Shown in pieces: positions 13,985 to 19,595 of a DNA stretch of 22,956 nt. Below the pieces are notes generated by a model. That model was not told where the DNA came from and ran no database searches. It saw only the letters and a program-made list of their open reading frames with translations. The stretch covers positions 1-22,956 of IMG/VR virus record IMGVR_UViG_3300042402_002967; one strand, written 5' to 3'. Source of the DNA: a virus. Position 1 is the first letter of the stretch. Each line of letters begins with the position of its first letter. The position numbers and the translations under genes are program-made.

Positions 13985-14381
13985 ATTGCTGTAGATATCG
14001 CAGTAGTTCTTTGTCAGTGGGCTGAACGAGGAGATTGTTTTTAAAGAAAATCTCGTAGGAGTCTGATCCGTATTTGCCGATGCCATATAACATTGTAGCA
14101 TCTTCTCCGTTCCAAGTCAAGAAGTCCTGGGTCATGCCGCGCAGTCTGCGATACCTAACCGTGACCATTCCCAAGGATCTTATCACACGTTTCACTGTCA
14201 TATGGTGTGCGGTCAAGAACTGTTCTGGAGTGGGCCAACGATGTAAAAATTCTGGCAATACCGTTTTAACAGGTTTTCTGCCAGTTTGGTTCAGCATGAT
14301 CACTCCCACAAAGTGCTGCCAAGCACCTGAGATCTGTTGCTGTACCATTAGATCGTCACGCAAAGGTTTCACCATATTCAT
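13971..14381 (-). CDS. HhH-GPD DNA glycosylase, MBD4-like
   Basis: A protein of about 136 residues resembling the C-terminal glycosylase domain of MBD4 and related endonuclease III-fold proteins. It has FVGVIMLNQTGRKPVKTVLP, then FLHRWPTPEQFL, a helix-hairpin-helix LYGIGKYGSDSYEIF, and VQPTDKELLRYLQQY. The Asp in PTDKEL sits where MBD4 has its catalytic Asp (PEDHKL). There are no iron-sulfur cysteines and no obvious catalytic Lys, so it would be monofunctional: cutting the bond between base and sugar at mismatched or damaged bases. I chose ATG 14381, giving an ATGA overlap; ATG 14375 or 14402 are alternatives. A phage with a deazaguanine enzyme could use it on unusual bases. Confidence 0.82.
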   Translation of the reverse strand: MNMVKPLRDDLMVQQQISGAWQHFVGVIMLNQTGRKPVKTVLPEFLHRWPTPEQFLTAHHMTVKRVIRSLGMVTVRYRRLRGMTQDFLTWNGEDATMLYGIGKYGSDSYEIFFKNNLLVQPTDKELLRYLQQYEQG

Positions 14382-14686
14382 CTGCTCCATTTCAGTATCC
14401 ATAAAAAAATATCTGCGCGGTGTGTAAATCCCCACCATTGTTCGTGGTTGTCAGTGTCGTGGCTGTAGCACAATACCTGACCCAGGCAATGTTGATGGCA
14501 CCACAACCAATACTGTCTCCTGAGTTTAATTGTAGCAGTATTCACGGGCTTGACCGACACAAACCAACGGCTGGGCCTGTAATCCTCCTGCTCTAATACC
14601 CATAGCGGTGAATCGCTATTACCGAGACCTGGCTGGATATCGTTCCAATATCTGCGGAATTGACTGCGGTTTAATATTTCAATCAT
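14378..14686 (-). CDS. Small Trp-rich phage protein (102 aa) with FLLRW-like end
   Basis: Start at ATG 14686 (MIEILNRSQFRRYWNDIQPG), giving an ATGA overlap with the upstream gene; the 102-residue product overlaps the glycosylase gene the same way. It is rich in Trp, Tyr and Arg (YRPSRWFVSVKPVN, RRQYWLWCHQHCLG) and ends in THRADIFLWILKWSR, the strongest Trp-containing version of the shared C-terminal pattern. The segment with two Cys and three His could bind metal, but the spacing is irregular. Function unknown. Confidence 0.75.
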   Translation of the reverse strand: MIEILNRSQFRRYWNDIQPGLGNSDSPLWVLEQEDYRPSRWFVSVKPVNTATIKLRRQYWLWCHQHCLGQVLCYSHDTDNHEQWWGFTHRADIFLWILKWSR

Positions 14687-15021
14687 TGCCACATGATAGC
14701 AGCCATCATGGCCTGCTGCCGTCGCCCCCATCTAAACTTTATGGTCAGTCGATCGTCAGCAGTATCATTGTCGGTTAAATCCCAACGCCAATCCCAGCCC
14801 AGCCTGCCAGCGTGTTGTTTCAACCATGGACCATAGTGATCCCAGGGATCGCTGGAGAAACGTTCAATCTTGATGCCATTGTCGCGATCTTCTACCACTT
14901 GACCTCGTGGCCAGCGAACTTTGATAGTAGTACCGGGCATGAATCGCCACCACAGGTGTCCTATGATGGTGTTGTAAAATGGCACGCTACGCGGGTATCT
15001 TGTAGGCCAGATTAGATTCAT
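14683..15021 (-). CDS. Small phage protein (112 aa) of the WL-G / RW family
   Basis: ATG 15021 (MNLIWPTRYPRSVPFYNTII) overlaps the upstream stop by ATGA and gives 112 residues. After a basic, aromatic N-terminus it has DPWDHYGPWLKQHAGRLGWD, which is parallel to PWLRDHVGQFDQAW and TWLQQNLGEFKDRW in the next two family members. It ends FRWGRRQQAMMAAIMWQ. It thus shows both the middle W-L-x-x-H/N-x-G motif and the C-terminal aromatic/hydrophobic motif of the family. No known enzyme motif is seen. Function unknown. Confidence 0.78.
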   Translation of the reverse strand: MNLIWPTRYPRSVPFYNTIIGHLWWRFMPGTTIKVRWPRGQVVEDRDNGIKIERFSSDPWDHYGPWLKQHAGRLGWDWRWDLTDNDTADDRLTIKFRWGRRQQAMMAAIMWQ

Positions 15022-15224
15022 GCCAGCCTCATGATCATCAGTAGATGTTCCTGGGGCTGACAAGGCTGACCGTAACTGTCATGGGCGACCTTATCATAGC
15101 AGGCAGGACAGAAGTAACCAGAGATGCCATGATAGTTGGAGAGATTCCACCATTGGCCTTGATCCCACGTAACGGCGTCACGCGGTAGATCACAGCCATG
15201 GCACTGGGATTCGTAGTTGCTCAT
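15018..15224 (-). CDS. Small zinc-ribbon-like protein (68 aa)
   Basis: A 68-residue protein beginning MSNYESQCHGCDLPRDAVTW. Two CxxC pairs (CHGC near residue 8 and CPAC near residue 37) are about 26 residues apart, and aromatic residues lie between them, so a single zinc ribbon is likely. The end (PQEHLLMIMRLA) is hydrophobic. The start at 15224 gives the ATGA overlap typical of this gene chain; a GTC-separated ATG two codons earlier is possible. Zinc ribbons of this size may bind nucleic acid or protein; no partner can be named. Confidence 0.75.
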   Translation of the reverse strand: MSNYESQCHGCDLPRDAVTWDQGQWWNLSNYHGISGYFCPACYDKVAHDSYGQPCQPQEHLLMIMRLA

Positions 15225-15442
15225 GACCACCTCAACTTAAACAGCACCGCGGCCTCGGCATCGCGGAATCTGTAGTAATCATACAGCGGAGCACCTGCCA
15301 CGATACCCATGGCTATGTCCGAGCCATACCTGTACCATGCCTGATCGAACTGGCCCACATGATCACGCAGCCAGGGCTCTACTTCGCTGTAATGATGACT
15401 GGTCCGACACTCGTAGGGAAACCGTTGATCAAAATCAGTCAT
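15221..15442 (-). CDS. Tiny phage protein (73 aa), FLLRW-tail family
   Basis: A 73-residue protein starting MTDFDQRFPYECRTSHHYSE. It has EPWLRDHVGQFDQAWYRYG in the middle and ends YRFRDAEAAVLFKLRWS. Both segments match its neighbour at 15439-15642, so the two are clear paralogues. The starting ATG overlaps the upstream stop by ATGA, and so does the stop with the next gene. The shared shape is a short N-terminal part, the WL-x-x-H/N-x-G turn, one strand-forming segment, and a basic aromatic end. Function unknown. Confidence 0.8.
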   Translation of the reverse strand: MTDFDQRFPYECRTSHHYSEVEPWLRDHVGQFDQAWYRYGSDIAMGIVAGAPLYDYYRFRDAEAAVLFKLRWS

Positions 15443-15642
15443 GACCACCTCAATAGAAACAACACAGCATCTTTGTGATCCAGGAAAAAGTATTTGGTAC
15501 CATTGTGCCGATACACAGAATACCAGCGATCTTTAAACTCGCCCAAGTTTTGTTGAAGCCAAGTTTCTCTGGTCTGCTGATCATCGGCAGTGTTGACATC
15601 GACCCAATAAGGCCAGCGTTGTTTAATCGGTTGTGGTGTCAT
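15439..15642 (-). CDS. Tiny phage protein (67 aa), FLLRW-tail family
   Basis: A 67-residue protein beginning MTPQPIKQRWPYWVDVNTAD, with ETWLQQNLGEFKDRWYSVYR and the C-terminus FFLDHKDAVLFLLRWS. It is the clearest form of the family pattern and is paralogous to the gene at 15221-15442. The start lies 20 bases inside the upstream gene, and no strong ribosome site is seen, so coupling is likely. No membrane segment or catalytic motif. Function unknown. Confidence 0.78.
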   Translation of the reverse strand: MTPQPIKQRWPYWVDVNTADDQQTRETWLQQNLGEFKDRWYSVYRHNGTKYFFLDHKDAVLFLLRWS

Positions 15643-16087
15643 GCTGTTCTGCTAACTTGGCCACCACTAAAAATCTTTGGTATGCTTCTTTCACAGCAGG
15701 ATGATACATACGCCGTTGGGCCTCTTGTTGTAGTGCAGCCACGCCGGCCCTGGCAGCATCGCCAGCACAGGGTCTGATCCATGCCGCATCCTCGCGACCA
15801 AACTCCTCGGTGAGAGCAGTCATGAGTTCCAGTTGCCGGGCGTTCATCACCGTCTTTTGTGGTCTCAGTTCCATGGCTTTGTATATGGCTCTACTAATTG
15901 CATCTTCGGCATAGACACCGGCCGCGATCATAGGAGCCAGGGCGGGATCCACATCAAAGCGTCGGCTGGTCAAACCCACTCGCACTGATATCAAGTGATC
16001 ACCTTCAGGCAAGGCATCCATGAGTTCCGGATCATATTCCTCTACCGGCTGATAACGCCTACCAACTTTTCTGTAAAATGTAGTCAT
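15623..16087 (-). CDS. Conserved phage protein (154 aa), unknown function
   Basis: A 154-residue protein starting MTTFYRKVGRRYQPVEEYDP. The N-terminal 70 residues have a characteristic pattern (ELMDALPEGDHLISVR, SRRFDVDPALAPMIAAGVYA, EDAISRAIYKAMELRP), which I recognise as common in hypothetical proteins of aquatic T4-like phages. The C-terminal half is mainly helical. No catalytic motif is evident. ATGA overlap with the upstream gene supports the start at 16087. Function unknown. Confidence 0.83.
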   Translation of the reverse strand: MTTFYRKVGRRYQPVEEYDPELMDALPEGDHLISVRVGLTSRRFDVDPALAPMIAAGVYAEDAISRAIYKAMELRPQKTVMNARQLELMTALTEEFGREDAAWIRPCAGDAARAGVAALQQEAQRRMYHPAVKEAYQRFLVVAKLAEQHDTTTD

Positions 16088-16302
16088 GTCCACCTAATAA
16101 TAAACAATGATAGCACAGCCTCTCTGGGAAAGTCAATGATCATGCCAGATCTCACAGCGCCGTTTTCCTGGCACCACTGATCCAACTCTTGCTCTTGATC
16201 CGCAAAATATACGAGATCAGTTAGCATTACACTTTTGGTGTAACCTAGATTGCGTACACCAAAATCATCTTCGAAAATACGAAAACGTGGATATGAGATC
16301 AC
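16084..16302 (-). CDS. Tiny phage protein (72 aa), FLLRW-tail family, GTG start
   Basis: The start is taken as GTG 16302: AGGA lies 6 bases before it and GTGA overlaps the upstream stop, like the ATGA overlaps around it. A TTG at 16320 is less likely. The 72-residue product begins ISYPRFRIFEDDFGVRN after the start and has LDQWCQENGAVRSG, like the WL-x-x-H/N-x-G motif, then IDFPREAVLSLFIIRWT at the end. It therefore belongs to the family of tiny proteins in this region. Function unknown. Confidence 0.75.
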   Translation of the reverse strand: MISYPRFRIFEDDFGVRNLGYTKSVMLTDLVYFADQEQELDQWCQENGAVRSGMIIDFPREAVLSLFIIRWT

Positions 16303-17000
16303 TTGAATTCCTGCGGCCAATCGCAGGCTTTGCTGATTTTGTTCATGCCTGTGGACAGTCCTTTGACCAAAGGACTGTTCCAGGTCAAGGTTCGTACCCG
16401 GGGTTTTATTTGCTTGTACATTTCCACATCAGCAGGTGAGCCATCGCCATAGTCGGCGGCATACAATACAACACCCCGATCACCCAGGAATCCTAGATCC
16501 CATAATTTTTTAAGTATGTTTTGTCTGCCCGTGATCTTCCGGCCAGTGGTGACATCGTACACGCCCGTGACTCCGGGCATGACATGACCATGTAGTCTGC
16601 GATATCCGCGACAACTCACAGCCGTGGCACTGTTGCTGTTGAAACTGCGGATATCCGCATATCCATAATATCGATTGTCGGTTTTTTCCCAGGCGTAGGT
16701 GAGTTCGTCTTTGTAGTCATTGAAAATACCAGCGGCGCCATCGACCAAACCTGGAATTATGATCTGTGGACCACGCTGACCTTGTATGAGATATTGTGCT
16801 CCGCGAGATCTAGCACGTTCCAACAGCAGGGCTTGATTGTGTTGATCCTCTGCTTCGGCATATTTTACCACAGTAAACCTAATCAACATATCGCCGTCGC
16901 GGGAATGGCCTTCCGTGTTGTAATATCGGCTTTCGTAACGATTTTGTCTGAGACGCTCATCGGCCTGCTTGTATCTTACAATATGCTCAAATTTAAACAT
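16299..17000 (-). CDS. Phage protein (233 aa), unknown function
   Basis: ATG 17000 (MFKFEHIVRYKQADERLRQN) has AAAGGAA 6 bases upstream, so the longer open frame is not used. The 233-residue product is basic and polar, with YESRYYNTEGHSRDGDMLIR, a helical stretch ALLLERARSRGAQYLIQG, and a Gly- and aromatic-rich second half (RGYRRLHGHVMPGVTGVYDV, then LGDRGVVLYAADYGDGSPAD). No nuclease or nucleotide-binding motif is recognised, and no signal peptide or membrane helix is seen. It is the largest unknown in the chain. Function unknown. Confidence 0.78.
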   Translation of the reverse strand: MFKFEHIVRYKQADERLRQNRYESRYYNTEGHSRDGDMLIRFTVVKYAEAEDQHNQALLLERARSRGAQYLIQGQRGPQIIIPGLVDGAAGIFNDYKDELTYAWEKTDNRYYGYADIRSFNSNSATAVSCRGYRRLHGHVMPGVTGVYDVTTGRKITGRQNILKKLWDLGFLGDRGVVLYAADYGDGSPADVEMYKQIKPRVRTLTWNSPLVKGLSTGMNKISKACDWPQEFK

Positions 17001-17190
17001 CTTGGTTCCTTTCTCGTCGTTGCCATTCTTGTTCCACTTCCGTGAGATATGCTCGTGCGATGTTGTGATCCTGACTTTGAAATCCCGACTCAAAATCTCG
17101 CAGGCGATCATCCGTCCAGGTGGCCATATCCTTGCGGAGATCTTTGGTGTGCAACTGCCACACGATGTTTTGAGTCAAGGGATTGAACAA
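16993..17190 (-). CDS. Small charged phage protein, start uncertain
   Basis: The frame is open from TTG 17190 to TAA-type stop at 16993, 65 residues, with the first ATG at 17127 giving 44 residues starting MATWTDDRLRDFESGFQSQD. The C-terminal part, with HNIARAYLTEVEQEWQRRER, is strongly helical and charged and looks like many tiny phage proteins. AAGGAT lies too close to ATG 17127, and no good ribosome site precedes TTG 17190, which is 3 bases after the upstream stop. The gene is real by composition, but its start cannot be settled here. Function unknown. Confidence 0.6.
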   Translation of the reverse strand: MFNPLTQNIVWQLHTKDLRKDMATWTDDRLRDFESGFQSQDHNIARAYLTEVEQEWQRRERNQDV

Positions 17191-17193
17191 GAT

Positions 17194-17355
17194 TCAGTCC
17201 GGAGCATAGAACTCGCGATCCGCTTGTTCCAACTGCTCGATATAGGCCATCACAGCCGGCACCGACAAGTTGAACCGTTCAGCGATCTGCTCCACGGTGG
17301 CACCTTGGAACAAAGCCTCTTCGATGTCTATTGCTAAGTTTGAAAAATATCCCAT
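17194..17355 (-). CDS. Tiny helix-turn-helix protein (53 aa)
   Basis: A 53-residue frame from ATG 17355 to TGA, with a textbook ribosome site (AAGGAG, 6 bases before). The sequence starts MGYFSNLAIDIEEALFQGAT and then shows EQIAERFNLSVPAVMAYIEQ, a helix-turn-helix pattern (helix, turn with N-L-S, second helix) as in small DNA-binding regulators. The acidic end (ADREFYAPD) is short. It follows the 74-residue gene after 30 bases. It might act as a transcription regulator or as an accessory DNA-binding protein. Confidence 0.75.
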   Translation of the reverse strand: MGYFSNLAIDIEEALFQGATVEQIAERFNLSVPAVMAYIEQLEQADREFYAPD

Positions 17356-17385
17356 TATTTTCTCCTTGTTGATAAAAATCCGTTC

Positions 17386-17610
17386 TTAACTCCAGTCCTT
17401 GAAATCGCCCGACTCCTCTTGATCACGATAGCCTGCTGTATAGGCCGTGATCTCGTCAGCGGTCATATCTTTAAGTTCCACACGATTGCTGGAGTAAGTA
17501 TCACCTTTGAAATAGTGAGGATCGTAAGATCTGCGATAGTAAGCATCGGCCGATCCACGGTCATAGGCTCCGCCGTGGCGGGTGTCGTACGGTGTTAAAG
17601 TTTGGTTCAT
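17386..17610 (-). CDS. Small conserved phage protein (74 aa)
   Basis: A 74-residue polar protein, starting MNQTLTPYDTRHGGAYDRGS, with ADAYYRRSYDPHYFKGDTYS in the middle and EITAYTAGYRDQEESGDFKD near the end. This Tyr-, Gly- and Asp-rich layout is familiar from small hypothetical proteins of many phages. No catalytic motif or membrane part. ATGA overlap with the GIY-YIG gene supports the start at 17610. Function unknown. Confidence 0.82.
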   Translation of the reverse strand: MNQTLTPYDTRHGGAYDRGSADAYYRRSYDPHYFKGDTYSSNRVELKDMTADEITAYTAGYRDQEESGDFKDWS

Positions 17611-17951
17611 TGTGTTTTCCTTTCACGAGTATCAGTATTCAGGTTAGGACGCAGTTCGCGTATCAGAGCACGCTCTACCGAGTGTGCTTCACTCTTGCCA
17701 CGCACCACTGCCACGATCGAGTAAGCAAAAGCACCAGGGCCACGATCACGCAAGGCTTCGTACAAGGCCCAGGATTTGTCTTCTGAACGGCTACGATACA
17801 GATGCTTGTTCATACGAACACGCACACTCTTGAGCACAGTTGACTCAGTCTTGGCAGTGACACCAATGTAGAAGTCTGTGCCCGACATGATCTTGTAAAC
17901 GATGTGGGTACGATCTGAGCGTTTTTTGCGGGGTGCTTTTTTACTGTCCAT
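17607..17951 (-). CDS. GIY-YIG family nuclease
   Basis: A 114-residue protein with a basic start (MDSKKAPRKKRSDR). The GIY-YIG domain is shown by HIVYKIM, FYIGVT, an Arg-rich helix (SVRVRMNKHLYRS), Glu in SVERALIREL and Asn in RPNLNTD. Such small nucleases cut DNA using one metal ion and include free-standing homing enzymes (Seg type) and repair proteins. No target-recognition domain is attached, so the role is open. The start is ATG 17951, which sits 6 bases after the -10 box of its promoter. The mRNA would therefore start at or next to the ATG. An in-frame ATG at 17957 touches the -10 box and is less likely. Confidence 0.88.
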   Translation of the reverse strand: MDSKKAPRKKRSDRTHIVYKIMSGTDFYIGVTAKTESTVLKSVRVRMNKHLYRSRSEDKSWALYEALRDRGPGAFAYSIVAVVRGKSEAHSVERALIRELRPNLNTDTRERKTQ

Positions 17952-17957
17952 AAGCAT

Positions 17958-17986
17958 ATTATAGCAAAACACGATTTTTTGGTCAA
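17958..17986 (-). promoter_or_regulatory. Sigma70 promoter giving a leaderless transcript
   Basis: The -35 box TTGACC (17986-17981), a 17-base spacer and the -10 box TATAAT (17963-17958) preceded by TGC make a near-consensus extended promoter. Only 6 bases separate the -10 box from the ATG at 17951, so the expected start of transcription falls on the start codon. Confidence 0.88.
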
Positions 17987-17990
17987 GTAC

Positions 17991-18205
17991 AAAAAACTAA
18001 AGGTAAGTGAGCGCTAACCTAGCAAAATACAGTGGTTAGCGCACACTTACCTGGGCTAGATCAAGTGATTCGTCGGCCCATCTAGCAGGACCGCAAAAGG
18101 AGGGCGAGTAGGAAACATACACAAACACCGGGCTACTCGGGACTCGAAAGTCTTGACCCTTCAACATCACTCACGCTGGTTAAATGACCCCGGTGCGCTA
18201 TTGTT
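17991..18205 (-). ncRNA. Structured non-coding RNA candidate of about 215 nt
   Basis: A 250-base stretch without a supported gene is bounded by a strong promoter (18212-18240) and a strong intrinsic terminator. On the transcribed strand I see a possible H-type pseudoknot. CACCGGG (18195-18189) can pair with CCCGGTG (18132-18126), which lies in the loop of a hairpin formed by CGAGTAG (18139-18133) and CTACTCG (18111-18105), so the helices could stack. A small GACU-UUCG-AGUC hairpin (18152-18141) and a 7-bp hairpin (18086-18080 with 18061-18055) follow, then the terminator. It does not match tmRNA, 6S RNA, RNase P or a tRNA by eye. A 43-codon frame inside (18167-18036) starts without a ribosome site and ends in the terminator stem, so coding is less likely. 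Confidence 0.65.
18002..18051 (-). terminator. Strong intrinsic terminator of the ncRNA
   Basis: Two 18-base arms (GGTAAGTG.GCGCTAACC type) pair with a single mismatch around a 14-base loop, followed on the minus strand by UUUAGUUUUUU. This is the only fully convincing Rho-independent terminator in the window. It separates the ncRNA from the GIY-YIG promoter just downstream. Confidence 0.9.
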
Positions 18206-18211
18206 ACCATT

Positions 18212-18240
18212 AGTATAGCAAAATGGTATTTTTTGGTCAA
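18212..18240 (-). promoter_or_regulatory. Sigma70 promoter of the ncRNA
   Basis: The -35 box TTGACC (18240-18235), a 17-base spacer and the -10 box TATACT (18217-18212) preceded by TGC. Its -35 region (TTGACCAAAAAAT) is the same as in the GIY-YIG promoter. A 7-bp inverted repeat (TACCATT/AATGGTA, 18205-18228) spans the -10 box. Confidence 0.88.
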
Positions 18241-18243
18241 CCG

Positions 18244-18597
18244 CTAACTGCGGGCAAGACTTTCTAGGTATCGGCTCATGTTGCCGTGTAGCAAGGCCAT
18301 TACTGCTTCTCGACTGCCAAACAGATGTATGCGATCTCGCTCGATAAAATAAGGAGTGGTCAACTTGCGATCTAGGTCAAGGATAAACTGTTTGTTGATT
18401 TCTTTTTTATCCAAGTTGATGCTGTAGCTTTCCAGTTCCAGATCTCGTTTGAGCACTTTCCAACCTTCTTGTGTGAGCCTGAGTCCACCCGTGGCACGCA
18501 CATTGCACCACCAAAGCAGTTGTGCCTGCTCAAGGTTATAACCGGGTTCTGGGATTTTTTCGTACAGCGTTCGAGTCAGTAGATCTTTATTTTTCAT
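18244..18597 (-). CDS. Conserved phage protein (117 aa), unknown function
   Basis: Start taken as ATG 18597 (MKNKDLLTRTLYEKIPEPGY), 11 bases inside the upstream gene; a GTG at 18615 is possible. The 117-residue product has LEQAQLLWWCNVRATGGLRL, LTQEGWKVLKRDLELESY, then FILDLDRKLTTPYFIERDRI and LFGSREAVMALLHGN. I recognise the LWWCN-RATGG-LRLT pattern as typical of hypothetical proteins of T4-like marine phages. The last part faintly resembles the C-terminal motif of the tiny-protein family. It is the last gene of its transcript, ending 4 bases before the ncRNA promoter. Function unknown. Confidence 0.82.
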   Translation of the reverse strand: MKNKDLLTRTLYEKIPEPGYNLEQAQLLWWCNVRATGGLRLTQEGWKVLKRDLELESYSINLDKKEINKQFILDLDRKLTTPYFIERDRIHLFGSREAVMALLHGNMSRYLESLARS

Positions 18598-18883
18598 CTC
18601 TAAAGATGAGATCACCTGAGTTCATGAGTACCACTGTGAACTTGTCTGTGTGAAACTGTTGATTCAGTTTCTTGGCCAAATTGATGGCGTGGCCTGAGTT
18701 GGGAAAACTTGTTTTGCGATATCTTGGACCCACATCATTGGTGAGACTGTGACTGCTTTTGAGACTGATAGGCTTGCCATCATAGAACACAGCCCAGATA
18801 CCTTCGCTGCTGAGTACCTGATCGCATTTGTAGGTAGCTTTGCTGGTTTGCTCTAACAAGACTTTGGGTTTGGGTCTGCTCAT
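18587..18883 (-). CDS. Small phage protein (98 aa), unknown function
   Basis: Start at ATG 18883 (MSRPKPKVLLEQTSKATYKC), which follows a set of inverted repeats and has no Shine-Dalgarno sequence. The 98-residue product has VLSSEGIWAVFYDGKPISLK, RYRKTSFPNSGHAINLAKKL and FTVVLMNSGDLIFRDEK, suggesting a small alpha/beta fold with repeated strand elements. No catalytic motif is seen. The frame also has an ATG-like start 5 codons earlier that lies inside the repeat. The missing ribosome site and nearby repeats suggest special translational control. Function unknown. Confidence 0.75.
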   Translation of the reverse strand: MSRPKPKVLLEQTSKATYKCDQVLSSEGIWAVFYDGKPISLKSSHSLTNDVGPRYRKTSFPNSGHAINLAKKLNQQFHTDKFTVVLMNSGDLIFRDEK

Positions 18884-18885
18884 AT

Positions 18886-18917
18886 GTTTATTTATCAAAT
18901 AAACCGCGCGGTTTATT
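18886..18917 (-). promoter_or_regulatory. Alternating inverted repeats, possible switch or operator
   Basis: Three half-sites alternate: GTTTATTT (18886-18893), AAATAAAC (18897-18904) and GTTTATT (18911-18917). The middle one can pair with either neighbour. One pairing gives an 8-bp stem with a 3-base loop next to the ATG at 18883; the other is a perfect 20-bp palindrome (18898-18917). GATAAATA (18896-18889) resembles the T4 late promoter TATAAATA, 5 bases before the ATG. Confidence 0.6.
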
Positions 18918-18922
18918 CTTTG

Positions 18923-19141
18923 CTATTTTTTAAAACCGCCACCTGATATGGCTGTGGGAAACTCAACAGTGGTTGCAGCTGGTATGGTTTGTTGGCTGTC
19001 TAACAACAGTTTGGTAATGTCCGAGGCAAGGTTTTGTACTTCTTGTGCGGTAAACACCACTGGCCTTCCTGAAGTCATGTCTGTGCTACGAACACGATCC
19101 ATGAATCTGCGTATGTGTATGTACCTGGTATCATCAGCCAC
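18923..19141 (-). CDS. Small conserved phage protein (72 aa), GTG start
   Basis: The frame starts at GTG 19141 inside the last codons of the upstream gene and gives 72 residues. After ADDTRYIHIRRFMDRVRSTD comes a helix-forming segment VVFTAQEVQNLASDITKLLL, then a Gly/Lys end (SGGGFKK). The AQEVQNL-DITKLLL segment is typical of a small protein found in T4-like marine phages. Two of its Ile codons (7 and 9) are AUA, relevant to the phage tRNA. No enzyme motif. Function unknown. Confidence 0.78.
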   Translation of the reverse strand: MADDTRYIHIRRFMDRVRSTDMTSGRPVVFTAQEVQNLASDITKLLLDSQQTIPAATTVEFPTAISGGGFKK

Positions 19142-19595
19142 AAGCAGACTCGGCTTCTTGCTGGCTATGGAATGGTCCTTGGTATTCGTAACGCTGTATC
19201 AAGATCACTTTGGGATTGCGTATCACTTCAAAGTCTGCAGTCTGTCTCACAGCATACCAACCTGCGGCATACCATGATCGGCTTTTGTCTGTCTTGGTAA
19301 AGATTGGCAGTGACCGTTTGACGTCCCACACAGGATTGTATGCTCGGCAGCCAACATCAAAGCCATACACTTCACGTGTATTTTTCTTGACTTTAGCTGG
19401 CTTGATCTTGTCCGCGAATTGAAACGGAATGCTTTTCCTGATGCTGGCTATGTTCTTGTGTATGGTATAGGCGTTGTCAAACAACACACGATACTGTCCA
19501 TCGTTTTCTTGTTCGATGTTGCCACGTTTACCCGACTCGTCGGTCAAGATCCAGAACTTTTTATCAATGATGGGTTTGGCTATTAGGTTGGTCAC
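19134..19595 (-). CDS. Conserved T4-like phage protein (153 aa), GTG start
   Basis: Start at GTG 19595: AAAGGAG lies 5 bases upstream and GTGA overlaps the previous stop; the longer open frame has no such signal. The 153-residue protein starts with TNLIAKPIIDKKFWILTDES after the initiator. It contains a lysine-rich linker (KIKPAKVKKNTREVYGFDVG), then CRAYNPVWDVKRSLPIFTKT, SRSWYAAGWYAV and LIQRYEYQGPFHSQQEA. This order, with the ending RYEYQGPF, matches a conserved protein of T4-like cyanophages as I remember it. Its function is unknown; no catalytic residues are evident. Confidence 0.85.
   Translation of the reverse strand: MTNLIAKPIIDKKFWILTDESGKRGNIEQENDGQYRVLFDNAYTIHKNIASIRKSIPFQFADKIKPAKVKKNTREVYGFDVGCRAYNPVWDVKRSLPIFTKTDKSRSWYAAGWYAVRQTADFEVIRNPKVILIQRYEYQGPFHSQQEAESACG

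Noticed and set aside
17991-18205. tmRNA, 6S RNA or tRNA-like identity for the RNA candidate
   Set aside because: It is too short for tmRNA with no tag frame or acceptor end, lacks the long bulged 6S helix, and has no cloverleaf.
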